Shown here one piece after another: positions 32,501 through 45,010 of a DNA stretch of 64,000 nucleotides (positions are counted from its first letter, which is position 1; the number at the start of each line of letters is the position of its first letter). Made by a program: the position numbers and the translations under genes. Below the pieces are notes generated by a model. It saw only the letters and a program-made list of their open reading frames with translations, made no database searches and had not been told where the DNA came from. The DNA is taken from positions 466,501 to 530,500 of the forward strand of contig NC_081813.1 of NCBI RefSeq assembly GCF_030704535.1, written 5' to 3'. The stretch comes from Vitis vinifera (taxonomy: Eukaryota; Streptophyta; Magnoliopsida; Vitales; Vitaceae).

Positions 32501-35500
32501 ATATAAATGGGTTAGGCTAGTCGGGCTCGGGTCATCTTAGTTTGGGCTCGAGCTCATAGAATGGTTGAGTTAGGTTTAGGTTGAGGTCAAAGTTAGGTTG
32601 GATTGGGCTTTGATCAAAAATTGTCAAAAGGGCCTAGATCGGGCTTTGTCCAATTGATCAAATTTATGTTCCTAATTAGAAGAGGCATGGTGATTAAAAT
32701 CCTAATAAAATTTTGAATATTCATTCTTGGACACTGTGAATAGAAAAATTATTGTTCTATCTTATATGTATGGTTACTATTTTCATGTGATAAAGTCACG
32801 AGTGAGAATTTAGTCATTAACGATAAAAACAAAATATTTTATTAATCACCGCATGTCTTATTAATAAGTAGTAAAAAGGAAAAAGTATAAAATTATTGGA
32901 GTTAGGTTTTGATGTTCAAGTGGGTTGACCCAACTCAACCACACAAATGAGAAATGAGGAAAACAATTTCTAAAAGTTTTAAAACTGCCAAAAAATTGCT
33001 ACTCTAGAAAAAAAATACTTTTTTTTTCCTCTCATTCTTTCTGATAAAATCTGAAAGAACAAGCTTCTAAAGAAAGTCCTTTCTATTGAAGTTTTCTTAT
33101 TTTCTTCTTGAAAACGAAGGTTAGCCGAAAGTAGAAATGTCGGGAGTGTAGGGAAGGGTCCCTCGGGTGAGATGGCTAACCATGTCCTTACCTGATATGG
33201 TTGACTACCCGGTTGGCGCACTTGACTACTTCTCCCTTTGTCTGCCTTTCTTTCGACGGATGAAAGAATGGCTTCAGATTCAGCTTGAGAATCGGTATCG
33301 TTCCTTGTCTTTGCTTCCCTTGCTTGTTGGGCATATAGAGAGGTAGAGGAATGCAAAAGAATTTATCTGTCATTTTTTACGGTGTTTCGCGGGCTAAAAT
33401 CTTCCTTTTTTTGAAGAAATCGATAATAAAGTATCTCAAAGGGTTGGCATAAAAGGTACTTGTGCTATAGAAGTTGAGTAGTTCTTAAATTTTTTTTTAA
33501 GTTCCATTCATGACTTGAGGCAAAAAAAAAAGCGTTAACAAAACAACCAATTGAGATTTTGGGCATTTCAAAAGCTAACCCAAAGTTTAATTTTCCACCA
33601 AAAACAAAACCCATTTCTTCCTTTAGGGTATATATGGTGTAAGTATATATGGTGTAAGTTTGCTTGGGATTCAAGTCGCCAAAAGTGGTTGTTAGGGCTC
33701 TAATGGTGGATTCCATTGATGTCCATTGGGCTTGGCTATGGACCAAGAGGAATTGGGCTGAGAAACCCTAACCCATCAATCTGGTAGTAGTCAAGTGGGT
33801 TGGGCCAAGTCAAAATTTGGCCAGACCCACTTTCATAATTTGGTTAAAACAAGGGACTATTAAATTATTAATTTTAAAAAGAATTTGATTTGCAAATCAT
33901 TGCTTTCTTTACATTAATCTAGTTTATTCATAGTTAGTGTTTTTAAATATTTGGCAATAACGCTACTTAAAAAAAAAAAAAAAAACTTTGTGAATGGATT
34001 GAATTCACCAAATTATTAATTCTCAGATCGATCGCAAAATAATCATGTTTTTGAACTTTATCCCAATAAAATCTACACAAGTACAAAATTACTTGAACAA
34101 CCAAAACAAGCAAAATAAAAGAGTCGATGATAGAAATGCGGCTTCTAAACTACTATTATGAAAACTAATGACCAAATTCAAACTTTGCTCTTAATGAATA
34201 AATCATAACCTATACCCTCATAATTTGCCTGACCTTAGATCTTACTATTGCTTATTTATTACAACGCACCACCAACTCATAAAAGTTTTTAAAATTATAT
34301 GATTAATCCTTAGTATTTGTTGGAAAAATTAGAGACATTGTCTTTGATCATCTTTGACCACATGATATTGCTTGTCCATTTAACTATTAAATTATTTTCA
34401 CAAAAAAATAAATTATTATTATTATTATTATAATTATTGAAGTTCAGAATGCATGTTACTTTCAACATAACTTAAAAAATTAACACTCAAAACACAAAAA
34501 TGATCAAAGGGACATAATCTTGTGTTAGAAGATCAAGTTGCAAATTTGTAATCACAACGTACTTAAATAAGGGAAATTGAAAAAGGCAAAGCAAAGAGAA
34601 ACCTAAATAATATTTTTTTTTAATTAAAAAAAGCACAAAATAATCAAATCTTTCACCATCTTGACTTACCTAACCAAGCTAAATTATTGGAAACAGCTAC
34701 AAAAAAAATATGAGGTGAAGGACTTATACTTGAGTCCTTGTAGGACCATTTCTTGAATTGCTTTTAAACTTATTGAGCAAGTTGGATGTGATTGACACCT
34801 TTGTATGTTGAAATAATGCTCCTTGATAATATCACAACAACCCCTTCTGTTTTTCTTTCTTGAAGGGGGACTATACCTTATCACATCTCCTAACCCTAGG
34901 TTTAGTCCCAAATATTTCAACCACTTCCACAATTTATCATTTATTTACATTAAATCTAAAGGGGTCTCAATGAAAATATTGGAGGTTTTTTTGTTTTTTT
35001 TCAATGATCAACTTAGAATATAAAAAAAAAATGAAAGAAAAGAAAAAAAATAAAAAAAAAATAAAGTTAATAAATTAGTATAATAAGGCCCACATATGAT
35101 TTTTACATCAAATTTAAATTATATGAAAAATGTATAAACTTTTAACTAATTTTAATTACTACTATTATTTTTTTATAATAAATTAGATATAAAAAATTAT
35201 TTTTTAATACTTTTTTCTTATAGCAATGATCATTAATGAACGGATTTTGGCATTTTTGTTGATTAACATTTTTGTAGGTTTTCAAATTCCATATCATTGA
35301 TGTGAAGCTAAAAATGGAAATTTTTTTTAAAATAATTTTTTTCTTAAAATGATCATTATTGGAATTTCTTATATTGGTATTTGACCATTAAATTTTTGTA
35401 ATTTTCGAAAATTTTGATTTTTATTACCAAATTTTGAAATTATTTGAGCCCACACATTGTGGATAAAATGTGAGCTATATATATTTGTAACCAAATGCCC

Positions 35501-38460
35501 CTAAACCTAAAAAGGTGAATATGGTCTAGCAGACCTATAATTACTCCACCACGTGGCACTATTTTATTGGGTGATATGATATGCTGATGTGCAACAGGTC
35601 GTAAGAAGCCATAGATTAGACCGTGGAGATGGACCATCCCAGTCACGTGACCTTACCGTGGGGTCCGCCACAGCGAAACACAACATAAAATGCAGGTAGA
35701 TCTGCAATTCAATCTTATCCGATGACGTGTAAATATTAGATTAAAAAGTGGGGCCCGTATCCCTAGCCGATGACTAGGTCACCGCGCCTCCCATTTTTTC
35801 GGCTCCCACAAATTCGGGCTCCATTTCTGAATTTCCCGGCTGTCTTTCACGGCTTTACTAAAATTTGGCTGGCTACAGTTTTTTATTTTACTTTTTAGGG
35901 TCTGGCTTTTGTGTTTTTTTCACCATATGACCCCCTTATTTAACTCCAGGTGCTCCTCCTTAATAACCTAGGTTACTTTGGGTACAACTTTTTTTAAAAT
36001 TTTAATTTTTATAATTAGAATTTTTTAAATCATGTTAAATAATTTATTTTTACTTTTATTTGTAAATTTTTATAATAAAAATATCAAAATTATTTTATTC
36101 CAAAATTTTTTAACAATAATTGAGTCTTAATATACATTTAAAAATTGTCTAAAATCCTTGTAAAATCACCAAAAAAGTTTTTAAAAAATTTTAAAATAAG
36201 ACCATAACTATAAAATATTTTTAATATTTTTTTTAAAAACATAATTAAACATACTTACATTTGTTTTTTCAAAAATAATAAAAACAAAAGTGGATTTAAA
36301 AAACACTTTAAATGTTTCCATAATACCTTAACATGGGTTTTAGTTACACAATTGATACCAATTTATATTTCTTCCAATTCTAACAATGACCCTCAACAAA
36401 ATTTGATGGCTCTTTAATAATATACATCAATTTTTACTCATTTTCCTAAAAAATTTAAAGTAGTTGGTGCAATTATCTCTTATAGGTGCCACAACTCTAT
36501 TGGTGGTCTAATCAAGGATTGAAATGTTGATTTTTTCGTCGAAATATTGGTAAAATATCGGATGTGGTGCCCGAAACGCTATGGGCATCGATTATTGATC
36601 AATAGGAATATCGGTAAAATTTCGACAAAATCATCGAAATATTGACGATATATGTTCAGAAGCGATATATAAACGAAAAAAATTGTGGGTCGACGCGGTA
36701 GCAAGCGATGGGAGAATCGGTGATTTTTCAAAAAACAAATCGCCTATTATTTGAAAATTTAAATATATATATTTAATTATTCATTTTTAATTTGTCTTTT
36801 ATTTTAAATTTATATTATCATTTTATTTTATATCATCCTTTTATTTTTAACTACTTTTCATATTTATCTTATTAATCTTATTTTAAAATATTAAAATATA
36901 ATTTTACTAAAAAATTGCTACAATATAAAAAAATTAATGAAGTACTAATATTTTATAAATTAAAATTAATTTGATAAGATAAATCATTAATAATTTTAAT
37001 TATTTAAATAAATTAATATTAATAGAAAAAGTTGTCACTACATATTTATAATAAAATTTTAGAAATTAAATCTCAAATATTTTATATAAATCAATTTATT
37101 TATTTTTATTTAAAAGGTAATAAGACATGTTTTAATAAAAGTATTTTTTAATTTTTAAAATAAATGAATATAAATATATTAAAGGAATTTAAGCTAATTT
37201 TTTTATAAATATTATCTTTAATAGTATTTATGTTAATTAAACTTATAAAATAACTTTAATATATGTATTTTTACTTATTTTATCATTTTTTTTAAAATAA
37301 ATATTTTTATAAATTTTGAAATATTTATCCTTTATGATATTTTTGTTAAAATATTCATTTATATTTCTTCTATATTTTTAATATATCCATAAAATCCAAA
37401 TACAATATATTCATGTAAAACATTTAGTAGGGAAACAAAAAAAAAAAATTTGTGGTGGGATGCATATCTAAGTTTATGGTAGTGGGTGGGTGTATACGAT
37501 TTTCAACAATTGAATCATGAAAAGGAGGCAATAAAGTCTTGCCCTTTTCATGTACTTATACCTAACACGCAACTTTGAGGAATCATTGGGTTTCCTTCCA
37601 AAAATCAAATTTAATATGATCTATATTTGTTCATATCATTTCATGGGTTATCATATTGAAAATTATAAATTTATTCCCTATATGTATATATAGATGTTGA
37701 TGTTTTATTGAAAGAGCTTATCATTTCAAAAAAAAAAGTAATATTATTTGGTATGTTATCTAGAAAAATTGAGTGAGATTTTTGGCAATAATTCCATTTA
37801 AGAAGTGTTTTAGCTTAAAAACATTAAGATTTAAAAGCACTTTAGGAAAAATTAATATTTGTTAAAAAAAAAAAAAAAATTGGAATTAGTTAGAATTTAT
37901 TTAAGAATTTCTTTAACTTACACCCTTTTAAATTTCATAGAATAACATTGATAATAATGTAAATTTAATAAAATGACAAAATATTAGGTTGGGGTTGAAA
38001 AACGTTTTCGAAAATAATTCTCAAAAAATAATTTTTGAAAAGAATTCAATTGTTTTTAATAACAAATTTTTGTTTAACAACTCAAATATAAAAAACATTT
38101 TTTTGAATTTATTGTTCACATAAAGTTATCACACATTTATATATAGTGTCAAAGTTTCAAAAATTATCCGTATTTTCAATTATTATTCAAAAAATCATAC
38201 AAAAATAACTAAAAAAATCTAAATTTTATTTTTATCAAAAATTTGTTAAATGGCTTTTCCACTTTAGAATTCAAGAATACTTTTCAAAAATACCTGTTTT
38301 AAAATCAAACATTCATGGATCTAGATGTTATAAACCAAAAAGGAAAAATTATCCCTAGAATTTCTAAGAAACCCCTTAGCTTATAAATTTATTATTTTAA
38401 ATCCATCCATATTATTTCTAAAAACTACAATATTTAACAAATATGCTAATTGTAAAGGAT
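32501..38460. other. Gene-poor spacer, mostly AT-rich
   Basis: No recognisable gene. It contains a G/C-richer island at 33110-33400 that might be of organelle origin, a tandem TATATATGGTGTAAG pair near 33631-33660, a word-repeat block at about 36520-36730, and long AT-rich low-complexity stretches (36750-37420 and 37860-38300). A G/C-richer stretch at about 35550-35900 has no gene that I can support. Confidence 0.5.
36520..36730. repeat. Degenerate ATATCG/CGAAAT repeat block
   Basis: Repeated words TCGAAATATTG, AAAATATCGG, GGAATATCGGTAAAATTTCG, ATCGAAATATTGACGATATA and AGCGATATATAAACG occur about every 20-50 bp over 200 bp in an otherwise AT-only surround. No coding frame. I do not know the element type. 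Confidence 0.5.
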
Positions 38461-38612
38461 CCCTTAAAATAGAATAATTGTTAAAATGAGGACATGAATA
38501 GTAATGATGAAAAATTAGAGGGTCTCATTACTAATAAATCTAGTGGCTCGTAACAAAGCCATATTAGCCATCAAAGCTTCGTCTCCTTCATTCTCTCTCT
38601 GGATATTTTCTC

Positions 38613-38619
38613 TATAAGA
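38613..38619 (+). promoter_or_regulatory. TATA box of the DRM1-like gene
   Basis: TATAAGA in the context TTTTCTCTATAAGAATCC, 106 bp before the ATG at 38719. Confidence 0.5.
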
Positions 38620-38718
38620 ATCCTATCAGCTCTCGTTGCCCGAAAACCTTCTCCATCCGTTTTCCCGATATCTCCTCTGTTTGTTTTTCCCAATACTCCT
38701 TTCTGCCACTGCCAGGAT

Positions 38719-39419
38719 ATGGGTTTTCTTGACAAGCTCTGGGACGAGACTGTCGCCGGACCACCGCCGGAGACTGGCCTCGGGAAGCTCCGGAAGTACA
38801 AGTCCCTGTCAGCGGCGCGGTCACCGCCGATCATCAACCCAGATGAAGTCCAGGTTACTCGGAGCATCACCATTCTCAAAACCAACTCCAGTTTCCGAAA
38901 CTTTTCCCCCGACTCCGTATCGGTCCCCAACTCGCCGGCCGGGTCCAGCGCTCCCGAGTCGCCCTTTACGCGTACGTTTTGCTCGGTTTCTTGCGATGTT
39001 GAATGAAATTCTTGGTGGGTTTGATTCTTTGTTTGTTTGTAAATTATGGAGTTCTGATGTTGTTTTTTCTGTCTGTGGTTGGTGGGTGTGAAGCCGGGAC
39101 GCCAACTGGGGATTACAAGACAGATGCGAGGAGGAAAGCAGCATTGGAAGCCTTCGAACGCGCAGAACCTAGAAGTCCGACTGTTTACGATTGGTTCTCT
39201 CTCATTTTTATTTTTTTTCCACTCTTTCAGACCCACAATTGAAATTCTAAAATTTTCTGATCCAGACAAGAAACCCCACGAATCTAGAAAGAGAAGAAAA
39301 GAAAAGAAACTAGAATCTGGGATATGGGTTCTGAAACAATGATTTTTTTTATGAGTTGACCTTTGGTTGACCAGTTTTTCGTGTGTTGCAGGATAGTGAT
39401 AAGTGCTTTGGATCGTTGA
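38719..39419 (+). CDS. Dormancy/auxin-associated (DRM1/ARP) family protein
   Basis: Exons 38719-38971, 39094-39193 and 39392-39419 give 126 residues. All joints fit family consensus: MGFLDKLWDETVAGPPPETG and LGKLRKYKSL at the N-terminus, VTRSITILKTN in the middle, SPFTPGTPTGDYKTDARR across the first splice, then ERAEPRSPTVYDWIVISALD at the end, which spans the second splice; R and a stop follow. The protein is small, proline- and serine-rich and predicted to be disordered. The family rises in dormant buds and is repressed by auxin or sugar; no biochemical activity is established. The last exon codes only nine residues. A 311-codon minus-strand frame across this gene is an antisense shadow. 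Confidence 0.95.
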
Positions 39420-40491
39420 GAGAGAGACGAAGTTTGGAGATTTTGGGTGTGAAGAATCGGCAAAGATACATTCACGTACTAGAGAAAACCTGTGTGGGGA
39501 TCTCATGATGTGTCTGCTGTATCTGCATGCAGGGAGATCATATAAACTATGACTTGTATCTAGTTACTACAAATAAGGAGATGGGTTGGAGCAGAAGGAA
39601 CCAAGGATTCTTGGAGTTTTGATGAAGAGGAAAGGGGCCAGAGTAGGAGATGATCTGACTTGTATACCTCCCATGTGATTTGGAGAGCTGGGTGTTTTGC
39701 TGTTATAGTTCTTTTTGTTCATACACATATATGATGGGCCTTCTTTGCTTCTGTTTCATTTTTGGCTCCAAGTCCTCTGTACATGTATGGGTGGTCTTCT
39801 GCTGTTTCTCTTTGTTGGTTGTTGGTTTTTTTGTGTATTGGGATTTGTTCATTTTGAACATCCTCCTCTTTCAATGAAAATTCTATTGTGTGTGCTTCAA
39901 TATTCTTGGAGGAGTCTGGTCAAGTTTATCAGAGTTTTTATTCATGGAATTTTCTTGGTAAAGAGTGAAAACCTCTGCATAATATTGAAAACCCCATGTC
40001 AAAACTCAAGCTTGGTGTTGATTGTAGATTATGTTAATAATCCTACTGTCAGTTAGTGATTTTCAGGAAATGTTTCTAAACATTTTAGCACTTGAAGCGC
40101 CTCTAATCTTTGTAGCTTGAAAATTTTTGAAAGAATTTTAAAAGAAGAATTGTTTCCAAGTGCTAAAAAGTCTAATAACAGGTCCTAGTATCCTGAAGTC
40201 ACTGTCAAACAAACTCTACGATGATGATTTTGATCGATTTTTGTCAAGATTATGATGAGAGCAGCTCTTGGGCTTAGGGCACTTATACATATTGATACAA
40301 AATGAATTTGTTTCAGGCAAATTGAATCTGGGTTACTTTGTTTAAGGGAGATGATGAATGAAACCATCAGCATAGATTATTTTTTGGTCTCCATTACAGA
40401 GGAAAATTGAAAAGCAGCTTGACAACCTCTATAAAGTTTGGCAAAAGAGAAAATCTCTGGCAGGATTTAGAATACAAAAATGAAAGTTAGC
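39420..40491. other. Shared 3' region of DRM1-like and ACP genes
   Basis: The two genes are convergent. The left part should hold the DRM1-like 3' untranslated region. A small foldback (TTTTAGCACTTGAAGC and TTCCAAGTGCTAAAAAG, about 40075-40172) is probably a MITE remnant. No further gene was seen. Confidence 0.5.
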
Positions 40492-41182
40492 CTAAGCATC
40501 AGCCTTCATTTTCTCAATCAAATTGGCAGCATCTTGAACAGTATGGATGTTCTGTGCTCCTTCTTCTCCAATTGCCACTCCAAACTTCTCCTCCAAAGCC
40601 ATCATAATCTCAACCTGTTTTTCATACTCACAAGTCAGTATCATATACACTCCATGCAAACAAATAAAGCCCGAAACTTGGTAGTGAAAAGTAAGCAAAT
40701 TTTCCTGGAAATATTCCGTAAGAAATGCATTAAGGAACCAAGATTGCATACAATGTCGAGAGAATCAGCACCCAGATCAGCAAACTTTGATTCGGGAGTG
40801 AGACGGCTTTCTTCAATGGAAAGCTGCTTGGCAATGGTGCTTTGAACTGCCTGCAGGGTCTCTGGTTGCGCCTGCAAATCGGATAAATCAATGAGCCCCA
40901 CAAATAGCTAGACTCATAGTAAAAGATAATTGATTCTAATAATTAAGATGTTACTTCGCATGAGATTGTAGTCTTGAAGCAACCAGGAGCTTGTACTGAT
41001 CTCTTCACTCCACCATTTGTGATCCTGATCTTAGAGACAAGCCTAAGCCCAACTGAATTCCCAAATGGGGTAGCCCTTACAATGGCAGATAAGCTGCGGG
41101 GCAAGCGAGCAGAGCCCCGGGCACTGCAGGGAGTGGAAGGGAGTGTGGCCAAAGAAGAGGAAATTGATGAAAGGGAAGCCAT
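40492..41182 (-). CDS. ACP: Plastid acyl carrier protein
   Basis: Three minus-strand exons, 41182-40955, 40871-40752 and 40614-40492, all in phase 0, give 156 residues. Residues 1-75 or so are a serine-, alanine- and arginine-rich plastid transit peptide ([15 protein letters not shown]...). The mature ACP fold follows: [43 protein letters not shown], and [18 protein letters not shown]. The phosphopantetheine serine is Ser113 in DSL. ACP carries growing acyl chains on this arm during fatty acid synthesis in the plastid stroma. The family usually reads DSLDTVE here, so Ile in place of Thr is a small variant. Compared with four-exon plant ACP genes that I recall, this one lacks an intron inside the transit peptide. 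Confidence 0.95.
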
Positions 41183-42359
41183 GGTGGAAGAGAAAAGGGA
41201 GGAGAATGTGAGTAATATGTGAAGAAAATGCAGAGAATGGAAGGCCTATTTGCAGGGTTTGTGGAAATATAGAGGCTTTATACATAGATGGCTTGAATTG
41301 AGGGCGGCGACCACAAGGTGGTCTGTCCTTCTGTCTATGAAGTGTGGGGCGGTTTCTACCATGTATCATGTCTCTTGTGCTTGGGAAAGCCCAAACCTCT
41401 TAAATAGTGTCGTTGATATTGAAACGGTAACAGCTTGTATGCATGCAGGCTTACCATTAATTATTAATTTCACCAATGGGTTTGTTGGATCTTACTTGTC
41501 TTTTTTATAGTATTTGCATGGTTCAAAGTCAGAGCATCGGTCTCCTACCATATTTAAAAATGAAAAACAATCAACTTAGAAAATTAGTTTAAAATATTTC
41601 TCTTTGTTTAAATATTCAAAACTCTGGGATTTCAAAAATAATTTTATTTGGGTTAAATATATTTCACCTTTTTAAGTTTTTTTTTTTTTTTTTACGTGTT
41701 TTACACTTGGTCTCTCAGACTAAAAATTCAACACTTTGTCTCTCAAATTTGTTATCGAGCAATATTTTACTTCCTAAACTTATTTAAAAAAATCAATAAA
41801 CATATTAATTGATAAAATAAGATTGAAATATGAATAAAAATAAAAAAAATAAAAAAAAAACATCTCTTATTCAAGTTCAACGCTACACACTTCACATCCA
41901 AAAATCACAAATAAACATGCACATAGTAAATATCATATTTCAAAACCATTAAAAAAATTTCATTTCAAGACTATTAATTTAAAGTTAATTTTATCCAAAT
42001 GTTCAAATCAAAGTGTAAAAAGGATTATTTTTTTTTATAATTTTATGAAAGTTTTGTAATTGGGGTTTAACCGATATTTTTTAATAAATTAGAGAGTAAA
42101 GTATTGAGTTTTAAATGTAAAAAAATAAAATGTTAAACATGAGGGGTAAAATATATCTAATTCATTTTTAAAAAAATATTTACATTAAATAACATGAGGA
42201 TCATATCATTACGGGCATATTCCATTTCATTGGCTATGGGCTCAATCATAAATTGTTCATATCATCCGCAACTCGACCAGGGCTCGGTTATAACTTTGGC
42301 GATTGAAGGTTCTTGTACTAGGACTACATGTTGGTTTGTGTTTGATTCAAATCACACAT
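41183..42359. other. Spacer between the ACP gene and tRNA-Ala
   Basis: The right-hand neighbour of the minus-strand ACP start is its promoter, with no clear motif that I can support. The stretch 41560-42180 is AT-rich with poly-A and poly-T runs. No gene was seen. Confidence 0.5.
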
Positions 42360-42432
42360 GGGGATGTAGCTCAAACGGTAGAGCGCTCGCTTTGCATGCG
42401 AGAGGTACGGGGTTCGATACCCCGCATCTCCA
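42360..42432 (+). tRNA. tRNA-Ala (anticodon UGC)
   Basis: A 73-base cloverleaf: acceptor GGGGATG pairs with CATCTCC (one G-U), D-arm with A-box text AGCTCAAACGGTAGAGCG, anticodon stem CTCGC/GCGAG with loop TTTGCAT (anticodon TGC at 42393-42395), T-arm GGTTCGATACC and discriminator A. No intron and no encoded CCA. A four-T Pol III terminator lies at 42438-42441. It is nuclear in type and looks intact. Confidence 0.97.
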
Positions 42433-42437
42433 TTGTC

Positions 42438-42441
42438 TTTT
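42438..42441 (+). terminator. Pol III T-run terminator of tRNA-Ala
   Basis: A TTTT run starts 6 bp after the tRNA 3' end, the usual position for a Pol III stop. Confidence 0.7.
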
Positions 42442-42464
42442 GCTATATAACACTCATGTTATCT

Positions 42465-42478
42465 AAACGACGTCGTTT
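42465..42478. promoter_or_regulatory. Perfect ACGT-core palindrome AAACGACGTCGTTT
   Basis: A 14-bp perfect palindrome with a C-box-like GACGTC core, 33 bp after the tRNA gene and about 1.1 kb before the ASIL ATG. bZIP factors bind such cores; function here is inferred. Confidence 0.5.
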
Positions 42479-42608
42479 ATGGTTGAGCCTAGAAAGAGAG
42501 GTAATTGGACCAGACTTACAAGCAGAGCCCACTCTCCAAGGCAACCAGGCCCAAAAGCCATGATCGACAACCCCACCACTCACTGATCTAACGGCTATGA
42601 AACAACCA

Positions 42609-43330
42609 CACGTGCACAAGCGCATCATAACATTCAAATACTTGAGTCGCACCACATCCTACCCCATCCTCAGTGCCGACACCTAAAACGCATGCACTAC
42701 CCTAGAAACTACAGAAACCTGACGTATAGTGCCCGGAAAAGCTGTGGCGCTACAAGCCGTACGTCAGCGCCAGCCAATGACATGGCGTTGATGACCTAGA
42801 TGCCCCTGACACACACTCACGTGACCCCCTTTTTCGGCTACGTAACCTCATCCGCATCACGAACAGCTGTCGGTTACCGTCACCGGCGGCTCTTCAGTTC
42901 ATTCGATTTCACTCCGATTACCGCCACGTGGACATGCCTTTACCTCAAAGTTATCGAAGTCCCTCACTTCTAAATTATAGTTTAATTCAGTTTATTAGCT
43001 TAAATTATTTTTAGATTGAAATTAAAATAAAAACAAAAATGATCTTGAATTAAATTAAATATGGAAGTAACGACGTTTTATAATTAAAATAAAGAGATAA
43101 TTAAAGGGGTGTGGTCCCTGGAGCATTAGCCTATGAGAAGGAAGGGTAATATTGGAATTTGAATGATGGATCGAGGCAAAATCAGTAAATTTTTAGAAAA
43201 TGGAGGTGAATTGCCTAAAAAAACAGGGAAGGTCCACCTACCAAGCCGGCAGCAGCATCCTCACGCCGGTGACGGAATAGCCAGAACAGCCAATAACATC
43301 TCACCAAGTAATCAATCCAGAGGCCACGTG
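42609..43330 (+). promoter_or_regulatory. Four G-boxes (CACGTG) upstream of the ASIL-type gene
   Basis: CACGTG occurs at 42609-42614, 42818-42823, 42925-42930 (in CCACGTGG) and 43325-43330 (in CCACGTGTC). An AC-element-like CACCTACC lies near 43236. Four perfect hexamers in 720 bp is more than chance. They lie between the tRNA gene and the ATG at 43573 and could serve bZIP or bHLH control. Confidence 0.55.
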
Positions 43331-43572
43331 TCCCATCTCTGACAGACCTCGACGGACGCCGTCAAAGACCTCAGTTTTTCCCGTCAACCGATAAAAAAAC
43401 AACAATTAACTTGGCCTTCCAATTCTCCCGTCAATAAATTCCGGTCAACCAAAACCCTAATTCTCTCTCTTCTTTTCTTTCTTTCCGCTGCTTTCTCTCC
43501 TTTCTTTCTCTCTCTCGAATTTCGCAGATCGCCGATCTCCGGCTTGTCGGCAGGGGAAGATAGCTCCGATCC

Positions 43573-44667
43573 ATGGAAGACGATGAGGAGATCCAGTCAC
43601 ACCCGTCGCCGGACACCGGATCTCCGGCGTCACCTCGGAGTAATGGCCGGATCACGGTGACGGTGGCGGCCGCGCCTCCTCCGCAGAACACCTTGACCCT
43701 GGCGCTTCCGATACAGCAGGCGAGGACCGCCGGCAACGGTGGTGGGGGAGGCGGTGGCCGGGAGGATTGCTGGAGCGAGGGAGCGACGTCGGTGCTGATT
43801 GACGCTTGGGGTGAGCGGTATCTGGAGCTGAGTAGGGGAAATCTGAAACAGAAACACTGGAAGGATGTTGCGGATATTGTGAGCAGCCGTGAGGATTACA
43901 CGAAAACTGCGAAAACCGATATTCAGTGCAAAAATCGGATCGATACGGTGAAGAAAAAGTACAAGCTTGAGAAGGCGAAGATCGCCGCCGGCGGTGGTCC
44001 GAGCAAATGGCCGTTCTATCAACGCCTCGATCATTTGATCGGACCCACAGCGAAGATCGCCTCTGCCAGTCCCGCCACCGCCACGCCGTTGCCGCTGCAG
44101 AACGTGCCTCTAGGCATCCCGGTGGGAATGAGGTCAGTTCACCATCAGCAGCCCCAGCAGAAGAATCCCAAGCAGAAGCAGCAGTTGCGAAGGCGAGCTC
44201 CGGTGGATTCCGATTCATCACAGTCAGAGCCAGAGGCCTCACCAGACTCCACTGACAGTTTTCCGCCAGAAACCTTTGAAAGAAAGAGGCCTAGGATGCA
44301 GAGAGAGTTGAATTCAAACACCCCTCGAAGTGCACCAGTCCGGAGCCGTGGAGGAGGAGGAGGAGGAGGAGGAGGAGGAAGTGCTGCAGATAAAAATTGG
44401 AGCAACTCAGTGAGGGAATTGACTCAAGCAATTCTAAAATTTGGGGAAGCATATGAGCAAGCAGAGACTTCAAAGTTGCAGCAAGTGGCGGATATGGAGA
44501 GGCAGAGAATGAAGTTTGCCAAGGAGCTGGAGTTGCAGAGAATGCAGTTTTTCATGAAGACTCAATTGGAGATATCTCAGCTGAACCATGGGAGAAGGGT
44601 TGGGAATAACAGTATTCACCGAAACAACAACAATAACAATAACAACAATAGTGATAGCAGCAACTAG
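43573..44667 (+). CDS. ASIL1: Trihelix transcription factor, SIP1/ASIL clade
   Basis: An intronless gene of 364 residues. The trihelix DNA-binding domain is at about residues 63-157: [55 protein letters not shown] and [14 protein letters not shown]. The three spaced tryptophans (W67, W79, W96) and the later WPF are the family signature. Before it lie proline- and glycine-rich stretches. After it come a serine- and acidic-rich spacer, a nine-glycine run (GGA repeat near 44347-44380), an amphipathic coiled-coil at about 280-336 ([16 protein letters not shown] and [19 protein letters not shown]), and an asparagine run near the end. Arabidopsis ASIL1/ASIL2 repress seed-maturation genes in seedlings by binding GT-like sites near G-boxes (recalled). 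Which of the ASIL paralogues this matches cannot be settled here. Confidence 0.93.
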   Translation: MEDDEEIQSHPSPDTGSPASPRSNGRITVTVAAAPPPQNTLTLALPIQQARTAGNGGGGGGGREDCWSEGATSVLIDAWGERYLELSRGNLKQKHWKDVADIVSSREDYTKTAKTDIQCKNRIDTVKKKYKLEKAKIAAGGGPSKWPFYQRLDHLIGPTAKIASASPATATPLPLQNVPLGIPVGMRSVHHQQPQQKNPKQKQQLRRRAPVDSDSSQSEPEASPDSTDSFPPETFERKRPRMQRELNSNTPRSAPVRSRGGGGGGGGGGSAADKNWSNSVRELTQAILKFGEAYEQAETSKLQQVADMERQRMKFAKELELQRMQFFMKTQLEISQLNHGRRVGNNSIHRNNNNNNNNNSDSSN

Positions 44668-45010
44668 ATTAGCTTAGAAATTAGGCTTACCCTGATGAAA
44701 ATTTGTGTTGCAATTGTTAATTTGAAATGTACCGCTTTCTCAATCTCAATCCTTATTTATCACAACCTGTAACTTTCCCTCAAAATGCTCAAATACATTG
44801 GGGTAGTGTTGATTAATCTAAGTGTTGCTCTTGTACTGTTGTACATACATTGTAAGAGTTTTGTTGTGTTAAAATTTAGATTGACATTGTGTATCTTTGA
44901 TGATGTAAATTTTGCAGCTGCTTCTCATGCCCAATTTCTTCCATCGTTGTTGTTCGGGTCTGCGCAATGGTCATATGGGTTGATCATCTGCAGGTGATGC
45001 AAAACAGGTT
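44668..45010 (+). other. Probable 3' untranslated region of the ASIL-type gene
   Basis: T-rich sequence after the TAG, with no competing gene. The poly(A) site could not be fixed. Confidence 0.45.

Noticed and set aside
32979-33356. 125-codon minus-strand frame as a gene
   Set aside because: No family motif; the stretch looks more like transferred organelle spacer DNA.
38571-39506. 311-codon minus-strand open frame
   Set aside because: It runs antisense through all three DRM1-like exons and shows no family motif; the plus-strand gene explains the openness.
43652-44242. 196-codon minus-strand frame opposite the trihelix gene
   Set aside because: A shadow of a G/C-rich coding region; proline- and serine-rich nonsense.
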